The notes beneath the pieces were generated by a model. That model was given only the letters and a program-made list of their open reading frames with translations, was not told where the DNA came from and ran no database searches. A DNA stretch of 64,000 nucleotides. It comes from Bacteroidota bacterium. GTDB taxonomy: Bacteria; Bacteroidota; Ignavibacteria; Ignavibacteriales; Ignavibacteriaceae. This document shows positions 47,946 to 57,559 of this stretch, in pieces (within the stretch, counting starts at the first letter, position 1; each line of letters begins with the position of its first letter). The translations under genes were made by a program, and so were the position numbers. Location: the NCBI GenBank assembly GCA_021824145.1, contig JAKALM010000003.1:124001-188000 (forward strand), read 5' to 3'.

Positions 47946-48030
47946 TAAGTAAAGTCACAAATATTGGAAATAGTTATTCTTAAAATTGTAGTTCAAAATT
48001 TTAAAACAAGATAACAATTAGAGAGATAAA

Positions 48031-49077
48031 ATGTTAAACAATGAAAAAATTCCTGTTGGAGTGCTTGGTGCGACGGGAAGTGTCGGCCAAAAATTTATAG
48101 AATTATTATCAAACCATCCTTGGTTCGAAGTTACAGAAGTAGCGGCTTCAGAAAGATCATCAGGCAAAAAATATAAGGATGCTGTAAACTGGATACTTTC
48201 AACTCCATTGCCAAAAGATGTTGCCGAACTAATTGTAAAAGAATGTGAACCAAATTTAAAAAGCAAAATAATTTTTTCTGGATTAGATTCTAGTGTTGCT
48301 GGTCCAATAGAAGAGGCATTTGCAAAAGAAGGATATGTGGTTGTTTCAAATTCAAAAAATCATAGGATGGATAAAGACGTTCCACTTTTAGTTCCAGAAA
48401 TTAATGCAGATCATCTGGAATTAATTAAAGCTCAAAAATATAACGGCGGATGCATCGTAACTAATCCAAATTGCTCAACAATCGGATTGGTACTTGCACT
48501 AAAACCGTTAGAAGATAATTTTGGTTTAGAGGCTGTAAATGTTGTAACAATGCAGGCGCTTTCTGGTGCGGGTTACCCTGGTGTTGCAAGTCTTGATACA
48601 ATAGATAATGTCATACCTTTTATTTCTGGTGAAGAGCCAAAGCTTGAAACCGAACCGCTAAAAATTTTAGGTAAGCTTTCAAAAGGACAAATAATTAATA
48701 ATGACATTAAGATAAGCGCTCAATGCAACCGTGTTTCCGTTGTTGACGGACATTTGGAATGCGTGCAGGTAAAATTAAAAAAGAAAGCTTCAATTGAAGA
48801 AATAAAAGAAGCATGGAAAAATTTTTCTGCCGAACCTCAAAAATTAAATTTACCTACTGCTCCATTAAAACCAGTTCATTACTTTGAAGAAGAAAAATAT
48901 CCTCAACCAAGAATTCATAGAAATCTTGACAAAGGAATGGCAGCATCTGTAGGAAGATTGCGCGAAGATAATTTGTTCGATTATAAATTTGTTGTACTTT
49001 CTCATAATACAAATCGCGGTGCTGCTGGCGGCGCATTGCTTTGTGCCGAACTAATGAAAGCAAAAGGATTAATCTAA
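48031..49077 (+). CDS. asd: Aspartate-semialdehyde dehydrogenase (archaeal/fungal type)
   Basis: 348 residues: NADPH-binding GVLGATGSVGQKFIELL, catalytic Cys in VTNPNCSTIGL, and the active-site His in RVSVVDGHLECV. The sequence (for example SGAGYPGVASLDTIDNVIPFI) follows the archaeal/eukaryotic-type Asd rather than the E. coli type. It reduces aspartyl phosphate, the step between the two activities of ThrA. 85 nt after thrA, AGAGAG before the ATG. Confidence 0.95.
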   Translation: MLNNEKIPVGVLGATGSVGQKFIELLSNHPWFEVTEVAASERSSGKKYKDAVNWILSTPLPKDVAELIVKECEPNLKSKIIFSGLDSSVAGPIEEAFAKEGYVVVSNSKNHRMDKDVPLLVPEINADHLELIKAQKYNGGCIVTNPNCSTIGLVLALKPLEDNFGLEAVNVVTMQALSGAGYPGVASLDTIDNVIPFISGEEPKLETEPLKILGKLSKGQIINNDIKISAQCNRVSVVDGHLECVQVKLKKKASIEEIKEAWKNFSAEPQKLNLPTAPLKPVHYFEEEKYPQPRIHRNLDKGMAASVGRLREDNLFDYKFVVLSHNTNRGAAGGALLCAELMKAKGLI

Positions 49078-49106
49078 AACTCTATTAAAAAACTTAAAAT
49101 TAAAAG

Positions 49107-50042
49107 ATGAAAAAAGAAATAAAAGTTTTCGCACCAGCTTCCGTTACTAATGTAAGCTGCGGATTTGATGTCCTCGGATTTGCAATTGACTGGCCCGGTG
49201 ACGAAGTTATTTTAAAAATAACTGATACACCAGGGATAAATATTTCTAAAATTACTGGAGAAGATGGTAGACTTCCTTTAGATTCGAAAAAAAATACCGC
49301 TGGTTTGTCTTTAATTTCTTTAGCAGAACATTTGAGATTTAATAAAGGAATCGAAATTGAAATCCATAAGAAAATGGCTCTTGGCAGCGGGCTTGGCTCA
49401 AGTGCAGCCAGTGCAGTTGCAAGCGTGTTTGCTCTGAATGAGATTTTAGATCGGCCTTTAACCAAAAATGAATTATTGCCTTTTGCACTTGAAGGAGAAA
49501 AATTAACTTGTGGTGGAATTCCACATGCAGATAATGTTGCGGCATGCCTAATGGGCGGATTTGTTATAGTTAGAAGTGTAGATCCTCTAGATGTAATAAA
49601 TATAGATACACCAAAGGATTTATATTGTACGATTATTCACCCGCATCTTGAAATAAATACTTCAGACACGAGAAAGATTTTAAGAAAACAAATCCTTTTA
49701 TCTGATGCTGTTAAACAGTGGGGCAACGTTGCGGGATTAGTTGCTGGTTTGATAAACAAGGATTATAATCTTATCAGCCGTTCGCTTCAGGATGTAATTA
49801 TAGAACCTATAAGGTCAATTTTAATTCCTGGATTCAATGAAATTAAAAATGCTGCAATTAAAGTTGGTGCTTTAGGCTGCAGCATATCAGGCTCAGGTCC
49901 TTCCATATTTGCATTCAGCAAGACAAATTCAGTTGCCGAAAATGTTGGCGCTGCAATGAAAGAAGTATTAGAATCATTAGAATTAAACGGTGATCTTTAT
50001 ATCTCAAAGATAAACCAAGAAGGACCGAAAGTAATTGGCTAG
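49107..50042 (+). CDS. thrB: Homoserine kinase
   Basis: 311 residues of the GHMP kinase family: PASVTNVSCGFDVLGFA at the N-terminus, ATP loop MALGSGLGSSAASAVA, and the C-terminal GALGCSISGSGPSIFAF. It phosphorylates homoserine for threonine synthase. It lies between asd and thrC, 29 and 51 nt from them. Confidence 0.96.
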   Translation: MKKEIKVFAPASVTNVSCGFDVLGFAIDWPGDEVILKITDTPGINISKITGEDGRLPLDSKKNTAGLSLISLAEHLRFNKGIEIEIHKKMALGSGLGSSAASAVASVFALNEILDRPLTKNELLPFALEGEKLTCGGIPHADNVAACLMGGFVIVRSVDPLDVINIDTPKDLYCTIIHPHLEINTSDTRKILRKQILLSDAVKQWGNVAGLVAGLINKDYNLISRSLQDVIIEPIRSILIPGFNEIKNAAIKVGALGCSISGSGPSIFAFSKTNSVAENVGAAMKEVLESLELNGDLYISKINQEGPKVIG

Positions 50043-50093
50043 AAAATCTCGTTGCAATGAGAAAACATTTTCAAATTTTATTAAAAATTTGCT

Positions 50094-51398
50094 ATGAAAT
50101 TTTATAGTACAAATAATAAAAATAATCTCGTTTCATTTAAGGAAGCTGTACTAAGCGGAATTGCAAATGACGGCGGTTTATACATGCCAGTTGAGATTCC
50201 TAAACTCCCTTCGGTTTTTATTAATTCGATTGACAAGATTTCGCTCAAAGAAATTTCATTTAATATTGCCAAACAATTCTTTGGCCAAGAACTGAATGAT
50301 GAAGCACTTTTAGATATTATAAATTCGACAATTACATTTGATGCCCCATTAGTTCCGCTAAATGATGAATTAAATATTCTTGAACTTTTTCACGGACCTA
50401 CATTGGCATTTAAAGACTTTGGTGCAAAGTTCATGGCAAATGTAATGTCATATTTGAATAAAGATTTAGACAAAGAAATAAAAATTCTTGCTGCTACTTC
50501 AGGCGATACAGGCAGTGCAGTTGCAAATGGATTTTATAAGGTGAAAGGGATAAAAGTTGTTTTACTGTATCCAAGTAAAAAAGTAAGTAAAATCCAAGAA
50601 CAGCAGCTTACTACTTTGGGAGAAAATATTACTGCGCTCGAAGTCAAAGGTACATTTGATGACTGTCAAAGGCTTGTCAAACAAGCTTTTCTTGATAAAG
50701 AATTGACAAAGCATTGCACTCTCTCTTCTGCTAATTCAATAAATGTTGCTCGGTTGCTGCCTCAGTCATTTTATTATTTTTATGCTTACTCTCAAATAAA
50801 AGACAAAAATCTACCGTTAATAATTTCCGTACCAAGCGGCAATTTCGGAAATTTAACAGCCGGATTGTTTGCAATGGAAATGGGTTTGCCTGTTCATAAG
50901 TTTATTGCCGCAACAAATGCAAATGATGTATTCCCTAAATATTTGGAAACATCTGTATTTGAGGTAAAACCTTCAGTAAAAACTTTATCAAATGCTATGG
51001 ATGTAGGAAACCCCAGCAACTTTGCACGTATTCTTAATCTAAATAATCACGATTATAATTTGATAAAACAAAAAATATTCAGCAGCAGTTTTTCCGACGA
51101 ACAGACTAAAGATGCAATAAAAGAAATTAAGTCAAAATATAATTACATTATAGATCCACATGGAGCTGTTGGTTATCTAGCGATGAAAAAATTTCTTGAC
51201 GAAAATAATTACAAAAAGTTAAACGGCGTGATACTTGAGACAGCACATCCCGCAAAGTTTGCGGATATAGTTGAAAGTGTTCTCAAAGAGAAAGTTGAAA
51301 TTCCTGAACGGCTTAAATCTTGCCTAACTAAGAAGAAAATATCAATCGAAATATCTAAAGATTATTTAGACTTTAAAAATTTTATTTTAAGTAGCTAA
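50094..51398 (+). CDS. thrC: Threonine synthase
   Basis: 434 residues of a fold-type II PLP enzyme. The PLP lysine is in FHGPTLAFKDFGAKF, phosphate-binding AATSGDTGSAV and the SVPSGNFGNLTAG loop are clear. It converts phosphohomoserine to threonine. This is the ThrC subclass of Proteobacteria and Bacteroidota by its N-terminal YSTNNKNNLVSFKEAVL. Last step of the pathway in the operon. Confidence 0.96.
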   Translation: MKFYSTNNKNNLVSFKEAVLSGIANDGGLYMPVEIPKLPSVFINSIDKISLKEISFNIAKQFFGQELNDEALLDIINSTITFDAPLVPLNDELNILELFHGPTLAFKDFGAKFMANVMSYLNKDLDKEIKILAATSGDTGSAVANGFYKVKGIKVVLLYPSKKVSKIQEQQLTTLGENITALEVKGTFDDCQRLVKQAFLDKELTKHCTLSSANSINVARLLPQSFYYFYAYSQIKDKNLPLIISVPSGNFGNLTAGLFAMEMGLPVHKFIAATNANDVFPKYLETSVFEVKPSVKTLSNAMDVGNPSNFARILNLNNHDYNLIKQKIFSSSFSDEQTKDAIKEIKSKYNYIIDPHGAVGYLAMKKFLDENNYKKLNGVILETAHPAKFADIVESVLKEKVEIPERLKSCLTKKKISIEISKDYLDFKNFILSS

Positions 51399-51410
51399 AA
51401 GGAATGAAAA

Positions 51411-52226
51411 ATGGATTCTAACAAAAGAGTTGCAATACTTGGCGGAGGAAATATTGGATTGGCAATAGCTAAAGGACTTGAAATTTCAAATTTATATCCT
51501 CCTGAAAATATTTATATAACACGAAGACATATTGAGCTTCTTGATGAATTTAAAAATAAAGGTTTCAATATTACAACTAATAATAAACTTGCAGTTAAAA
51601 ACTCTGAAATATTAATTATTGCAGTACAGCCCAAGCAGCTTGATGAGTTATTAAAAGATATTTCACATGAAATAAACGCAGAAAATCATTTAGTAATTTC
51701 TGTAGTGTCTGGCGCTGGAATAAAAGTTATTAAAAAATTAATTGGAAAAGATGTTGAAGTTGTTAGAGCAATGCCAAATACAGCTATCGCTATCCAAGAG
51801 TCAATGACATGTCTTTCTGCAGAATCTAAAACAGACAATTCACTTAAAACTGCAAAAAAAATATTTGATTCAGTTGGAAAAACAATGATAATTGAAGAAG
51901 ATCTTATGGTGCCTGCAACAGCTTTATGCGCTTGTGGAATTGCTTTCTTCCTTCGTGCAATTAGAGCGGCGTCTCAAGGTGGAATTGAGATCGGATTTCA
52001 TTCAGACGAAGCAATTTTTATGGCTGCACAAACTGCTAAAGGTGCAGCTTCTCTTTTAGTTAATACCAAATCTCATCCTGAAAGCGAGGTTGATAAAGTA
52101 ACAACGCCAAGAGGAATAACAATCTCGGGACTAAACCAAATGGAACATAATGGATTCAGTTCAGCAATGATAAAAGGAATAACTACCTCAGCTGACAAAG
52201 CCGCAAGGCTTTATAATAATGAATAG
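51411..52226 (+). CDS. proC: Pyrroline-5-carboxylate reductase
   Basis: 271 residues: NAD(P) Rossmann motif ILGGGNIGLAIAKGL, VKNSEILIIAVQPKQL, VVRAMPNTAIAI, and a C-terminal dimer domain ending VTTPRGITISGLNQMEHNGF. The usual ALSGSGPAY segment reads ALCACGIAFF here, a departure that may affect substrate choice. It makes proline, so it is an outsider in a threonine operon, but it starts 12 nt after thrC with AAGGA before the ATG and is surely co-transcribed. Confidence 0.92.
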   Translation: MDSNKRVAILGGGNIGLAIAKGLEISNLYPPENIYITRRHIELLDEFKNKGFNITTNNKLAVKNSEILIIAVQPKQLDELLKDISHEINAENHLVISVVSGAGIKVIKKLIGKDVEVVRAMPNTAIAIQESMTCLSAESKTDNSLKTAKKIFDSVGKTMIIEEDLMVPATALCACGIAFFLRAIRAASQGGIEIGFHSDEAIFMAAQTAKGAASLLVNTKSHPESEVDKVTTPRGITISGLNQMEHNGFSSAMIKGITTSADKAARLYNNE

Positions 52227-52233
52227 ATATCTG

Positions 52234-52263
52234 AATTTATATTTATTATTTAGAATATAAATT
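52234..52263 (+). terminator. AT-only hairpin after proC
   Basis: Perfect 10-bp repeat AATTTATATT / AATATAAATT beginning 8 nt after the proC stop. All A/T and without a T run, so a weak terminator or transcript end at best. Confidence 0.3.
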
Positions 52264-52324
52264 AAATAGTAATATAATTTTGAGCACATTACTAAAATAA
52301 TTTGAACTAATAATGATATAAACA

Positions 52325-52355
52325 TTGACAGATAATTTTATAAGAATTATTTTTG
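52325..52355 (+). promoter_or_regulatory. Promoter of the met operon
   Basis: TTGACA (52325-52330), 17 nt, TATTTTTG (52348-52355), a perfect TAnnTTTG. Predicted start near 52362. Same spacing as the thr promoter. Confidence 0.6.
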
Positions 52356-52407
52356 TACAAGATAAATGATAAATGAAAATCTAAATATCGCAATTAAAAT
52401 AGAGCTA

Positions 52408-52467
52408 ATGGCAATGTGTCTTTGCTGTATGATGATGTTTTCGTCATCAAAGAAGGACACAGTTTAA
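52408..52467 (+). CDS. Cys/Met-rich leader peptide of the met operon
   Basis: 19 codons: MAMCLCCMMMFSSSKKDTV and TAA. Five Met and three Cys occur in the first ten residues. An in-frame ATG at 52366 would add 14 residues but lies almost at the transcription start. The stop codon adjoins the 5' arm of an antiterminator and an intrinsic terminator follows, so stalling on Met or Cys codons should permit read-through. This comes before a SAM-I riboswitch, giving two controls in series. No protein function beyond control is suggested. Confidence 0.75.
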   Translation: MAMCLCCMMMFSSSKKDTV

Positions 52468-52502
52468 CTAAAAACTTATAAAAAATTAAAACTGAGCCCT
52501 TC
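52452..52502 (+). promoter_or_regulatory. Antiterminator of the Cys/Met leader
   Basis: GAAGG-ACA-CAGTTT (52452-52465) pairs with AAACTG-AGC-CCTTC (52489-52502): 11 bp around a 3x3 internal loop. It shares CCTTC with the terminator, so the two are exclusive, and its 5' arm is covered by a ribosome at the leader stop. Confidence 0.65.
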
Positions 52503-52529
52503 CGAAAATAAATCGAGAAGGGCTTTTTT
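52495..52529 (+). terminator. Attenuator terminator behind the Cys/Met leader
   Basis: AGCCCTTC / GAAGGGCT stem (52495-52502 and 52517-52524) followed by TTTTTT. It lies between the leader ORF and the SAM riboswitch. Confidence 0.85.
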
Positions 52530-52570
52530 GTTAGATAAAATATGACTTAAAAAAATAAAAATATTTGAAG

Positions 52571-52698
52571 CTCTTATCGAGAAAGGTTGAGGGAACAGGC
52601 CCGGCGAAACCTTAGCAACCGCTCCAATATTATTGGAGGACATGGTGCTACTTCCTGCCCAATGCTGATTTAATCAGCAAGTTAGGGAAAGATGAGAG
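52571..52698 (+). ncRNA. SAM-I riboswitch (S box)
   Basis: S-box landmarks in order: P1 arm CTCTTATC, then GAGAAAGGTTGAGGGAACAG, GGCCCGGCGAAACC, TTAGCAACC, GGTGCTA, TTCCTGCC, and the closing P1 arm GATGAGAG. P1 pairs over 8 bp (52571-52578 with 52691-52698). It binds S-adenosylmethionine and then favours the terminator that follows. It precedes metY, as expected for methionine synthesis. Confidence 0.95.
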
Positions 52699-52711
52699 AA
52701 GAAGTTTTGAT

Positions 52712-52748
52712 AACCTCTTCGAAAATCTTTCTGAAGAGGTTTTTTTTT
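52712..52748 (+). terminator. Terminator of the SAM riboswitch
   Basis: AACCTCTTC / GAAGAGGTT 9-bp stem (52712-52720 and 52733-52741), extended inward by GAAA / TTTC, followed by a run of Ts. It is the expression platform of the riboswitch, 60 nt before metY. Confidence 0.92.
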
Positions 52749-52750
52749 GA

Positions 52751-54145
<1,395 letters not shown>

Positions 54146-54151
54146 ATTATT

Positions 54152-54188
54152 TATAGACATTAGTGGCTGATATGCCACTGTGTCTATA
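54152..54188 (+). promoter_or_regulatory. Strong hairpin between metY and metX
   Basis: Outer arms TATAGACA / TGTCTATA and inner arms AGTGGC / GCCACT form a nearly continuous 14-bp stem. No T run follows. It may stabilise the metY message end or partly block read-through into metX. Confidence 0.5.
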
Positions 54189-54243
54189 ACATTTAAGTTC
54201 TAACTTAGATTGATTATTTTATTAACATTAATTTCATATTATA

Positions 54244-55413
54244 ATGGAAACAACTCTGAAAGAATCTGTAGAAATAATTGCAAAGACAAACTTCACTAAT
54301 CTATATAATGAAAAAAATCCATTGATACTTGAATCTGGAGAGAAATTAGATTCAGTTCAAGTTGCATATCAAACTTATGGAAATTTGAATAAATCAGGTG
54401 ACAATGCTATTCTAATTTGTCATGCTTTAACAGGAAATGCCCATGCTGCTGGTATTGTAACCGATGAAGAATTATTTAATTCTAAGGGTAATGAGTATTT
54501 ATTCAAATATAACAAAATGCATCTTGAAAAATCTGGATGGTGGAATTCATTAATAGGCCAGGGTAAAGTTTTTGATACCTATAAATATTTTATTATTAGT
54601 TCAAATTTTCTTGGTGGTTGTTATGGAACTACCGGCCCAGCAAGTGTAAATCCTAAAACAAATGAAAAATATGGTTTGAACTTCCCTTCTTATTCTGTTA
54701 GAGACATGGTAAAAGTTCAATATCAGTTAATAAAACAATTGGGAGTAAAAAAATTAATTACTGTAGCTGGTGGTTCTTTAGGCGGAATGCAGGTTCTTGA
54801 ATGGGCAATTATGTATCCAGAAATAGTTGAAACAATTATACCAATTGCAACTTCAGCAAAACACTCTCCTTGGTGCATCTCATTAAATGAAACTGCAAGA
54901 GATGCTATAATTAATGATCCCGAGTGGAAAGATGGAAAGTATATCGATCAACCATTGAATGGATTAAGTTTAGCCCGTAAAATTGCTATGATTAGTTATC
55001 GGAGCAATATTTCTTTTAACTTAAAATTTGGAAGAGTTTTTTCTGAACATAAAAGAACTATTTTCAATAAAAGAAACCAATTTCAAATTGAAAGCTATTT
55101 GGAATATCAAGGGAAAAAATTAGTTGAAAGATTTGATGCAAATACTTATTTGTATATTACAAACGCAATGGATTTTCATGATGTAAGCAAAAATAGGAGT
55201 TCATTAGAAGAAGTTCTTAGAAGTATTAGTGCAAAGTCTTTAAATATTGGCATTTCAACCGATATACTTTACCCTGCAAGCGAGCAAATAGAAATTGCAA
55301 ATTCGATCCCAAACTCAAATTATATAGAAATTAATTCAATATTTGGACATGATGCTTTTCTAATTGAGTTTGATCAGCTTAATTACCATATCAAAAATTT
55401 TCTGAATAATTGA
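54244..55413 (+). CDS. metX: Homoserine O-acetyltransferase
   Basis: 389 residues of the alpha/beta-hydrolase fold: [12 protein letters not shown] near the N-terminus, nucleophile Ser in [15 protein letters not shown], and the catalytic His in [10 protein letters not shown]. It acetylates homoserine from the thrA product for MetY. The acetyl preference is inferred from pairing with an O-acetylhomoserine-type MetY. 98 nt after metY with the hairpin between. Confidence 0.94.
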   Translation: METTLKESVEIIAKTNFTNLYNEKNPLILESGEKLDSVQVAYQTYGNLNKSGDNAILICHALTGNAHAAGIVTDEELFNSKGNEYLFKYNKMHLEKSGWWNSLIGQGKVFDTYKYFIISSNFLGGCYGTTGPASVNPKTNEKYGLNFPSYSVRDMVKVQYQLIKQLGVKKLITVAGGSLGGMQVLEWAIMYPEIVETIIPIATSAKHSPWCISLNETARDAIINDPEWKDGKYIDQPLNGLSLARKIAMISYRSNISFNLKFGRVFSEHKRTIFNKRNQFQIESYLEYQGKKLVERFDANTYLYITNAMDFHDVSKNRSSLEEVLRSISAKSLNIGISTDILYPASEQIEIANSIPNSNYIEINSIFGHDAFLIEFDQLNYHIKNFLNN

Positions 55414-55513
55414 CTAAACAAATTTGTCGTTATGATCATATATAGTTTTCAGTGTAAATAACAATATGAATTTAGAATTAGAATTTTAATTTTGAAATTA
55501 GAATAAAATTTGA

Positions 55514-55563
55514 GGCATGGCGGTCTACTTGCGGATCTACATTCACCATGCCCCAAGGTGGGC
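55514..55563 (+). other. Unexplained GC-richer hairpin structure
   Basis: GGCATGG (55514-55520) pairs with CCATGCC (55546-55552); a competing stem GCCC-caaggt-GGGC (55550-55563) uses the same region. The loop repeats GGTCTAC and GGATCTAC. It stands out as GC-richer than the AT-rich surroundings. No T run and no known RNA family recognised. A 16-codon frame from ATG 55517 is not convincing. Confidence 0.35.
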
Positions 55564-56044
55564 TTAAAGAAGAGAGGCAAAATTCAAAACTTTTTTAGGA
55601 TTTTTCTTTTTCAATTCAATTTAAATTCATTTAATTTTTTAAGTAATTCTTTGTAAATACTTAAACTTTGAATTAAAAATCTAACATTCAAAACGATATA
55701 AGGACAGGTTAATAGAAAAATCCGTCGCATAGTATATGCAATCTTCATTCCAGAATTTAAATTTTAATTTTTGTCTATTATTTTAATATCCATGAGAAAA
55801 TTTCATTTGAAATTGGTAAAAATTCTCACAGCTTGGAAGTGCATAAAAATAATTTCCTAAACGTGAGAATAAAATTTATAATCTTTTATAAATTATAAAC
55901 TACCTTTTAATTAGATTTGAATTGCTGTTTTTTTTCTTATTTGCTTTAAGTATTTTTTGAAAAAAATGGCATTATTTTATCTTAAGCTTTCTAAATTTTT
56001 TTAATTGTTGTTAATAAATTGGTTTTTTAAAATTCTCTTTTGTT
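55564..56044. other. Long AT-rich intergenic stretch
   Basis: About 480 nt without a gene. One perfect 8-bp repeat, ATTCTCAC (55822-55829) / GTGAGAAT (55863-55870), is seen. Otherwise nothing recognised until the promoter at 56045. Confidence 0.4.
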
Positions 56045-56052
56045 TATCTTTG
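56045..56052 (+). promoter_or_regulatory. TAnnTTTG promoter element of the NtrB/NtrC-like pair
   Basis: TATCTTTG is a perfect -10-type element about 50 nt before the kinase ATG. A TTG lies about 23 nt upstream, a somewhat long spacing. Confidence 0.45.
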
Positions 56053-56102
56053 CAGAAAAATAACTTTTTTATTAAGGCATTGAGAACAGGCAAAGATTAT
56101 AA

Positions 56103-57542
56103 ATGAACATTAGCTATAAATTTGATTTTAATTTATTTGATTCATTTCAGGATATGTGTTTTGTTATATCCGAAAAAGGTGAAATATTAGTTTTGAATAA
56201 GGCAGTTTATAATACTCTAAAATTCACACCGGGAAATTTAGTTGGTCAAAATTTTTTTGATCTGATAGAACCTTCATTTATTGCAAAGGCGCAGCAAGTA
56301 ATGAACTTCTGTGTTAAAGAAAACAGATCAGAAAATTTTTATACTAAATTCAATTCCGGAGGAAAAGTATTTGATATAAACATGTCAATAATTCCTTACA
56401 ATTTTTCAAGTAAAGCAGGGAACCAAAAAGAATTTTTTATACTTGCAAAAGACATTACCGACCTAAGGCTTAAAGAAATAGAACTGATGCGATTTTATTA
56501 CGTTGCTCAGAATACCGTAAATCCTGTTCAGATTGTTGACCTTCAGGGAAAAATGGTTTATGTAAATCCTGCATTTGTACAAGCTAGCGGTTACTCAAAA
56601 GAAGAATTGATAGGAAAAAATCCCAATATTTTCAGCAGTGGAAAACACTCGAAAAAGTTTTGGCAAAAGATGTGGAATACAATTAACAGCGGAAAAGTTT
56701 GGTTTGGCGAAGTTGAAAATCAGAAAAAGAATGGAGAAGCATTTTATACTCAAATCTTGATTTCTCCAATTTTAGATAACGAAGGAAAAGTAACAGGCTT
56801 TTTCGGAATACATAGAGATTTGTCTGAAAAAAAATTGCTGGAAAAACAATTAATTCATACGCAAAAAATGGAAAGTATTGGAACACTGGCAGCAGGAGTT
56901 GCTCATGAAGTTGGAAATCCACTTGCTTCAATTTCTGCTTTGGTACAAGTTGTACAGCGATCTACTACTGATGATTTTGCAAAAGAAAAATTAGAATTAA
57001 TTAAAAAACAAGTAACAAGAATCTCAAAAATTATTAGAGACTTAGTTGATTTTTCCAGGCCATCAAACTACGAACTTCAGCTTACTGATATAAATCAAAA
57101 TATTGTTGAAGCTGTTGAGATAATTAAAGTTGGTGCAAAAGCCAAAGATATAATTTTTGATTTGGACCTTAACAAAAAAATTCCTCTTCTCCCTTTGATT
57201 TCTGATCAGATACAGCAAATTTTTGTGAACATTCTTTTAAATGCTGTTGATGCAATAGCAGAAGTCGAAAATTCAAATTCTAGGAATAAAATTTCAGTAA
57301 AATCAGACACTAATGATGATAATGTTATAATTTCATTTTCCGATTCAGGCACAGGAATACCCGAAGAAAATTTAGCAAAAGTATTTGAACCTTTTTATAC
57401 AACCAAAAAAGAAGGTAAAGGAACAGGACTCGGATTGTGGGTTAGCTACGGAATTGTTAAAAGTTTTCAAGGAGATATTAAAGTGACAAGTTCATTAAAA
57501 AAGGGAACTACATTTACTATTACATTACCAATTCAACCTTAA
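56103..57542 (+). CDS. PAS histidine kinase, NtrB-like
   Basis: 479 residues, soluble: two PAS domains (about 10-125 and 135-250), a HisKA of the NtrB type with His268 in GVAHEVGNPLASISALV, and a HATPase with NILLNAVDAI, DSGTGIPEENL and GTGLGLWVSYGIV. It has no membrane helices, so it should sense a cytoplasmic signal or partner. It lies 17 nt before the NtrC-family gene and surely pairs with it. Confidence 0.94.
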   Translation: MNISYKFDFNLFDSFQDMCFVISEKGEILVLNKAVYNTLKFTPGNLVGQNFFDLIEPSFIAKAQQVMNFCVKENRSENFYTKFNSGGKVFDINMSIIPYNFSSKAGNQKEFFILAKDITDLRLKEIELMRFYYVAQNTVNPVQIVDLQGKMVYVNPAFVQASGYSKEELIGKNPNIFSSGKHSKKFWQKMWNTINSGKVWFGEVENQKKNGEAFYTQILISPILDNEGKVTGFFGIHRDLSEKKLLEKQLIHTQKMESIGTLAAGVAHEVGNPLASISALVQVVQRSTTDDFAKEKLELIKKQVTRISKIIRDLVDFSRPSNYELQLTDINQNIVEAVEIIKVGAKAKDIIFDLDLNKKIPLLPLISDQIQQIFVNILLNAVDAIAEVENSNSRNKISVKSDTNDDNVIISFSDSGTGIPEENLAKVFEPFYTTKKEGKGTGLGLWVSYGIVKSFQGDIKVTSSLKKGTTFTITLPIQP

Positions 57543-57559
57543 TATAAAGGCAAATTTAT

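Noticed and set aside
55517-55567. 16-codon frame as a third met-type leader peptide
   Set aside because: No Met/Cys/Thr codon run, no terminator behind it, and no gene within 500 nt.
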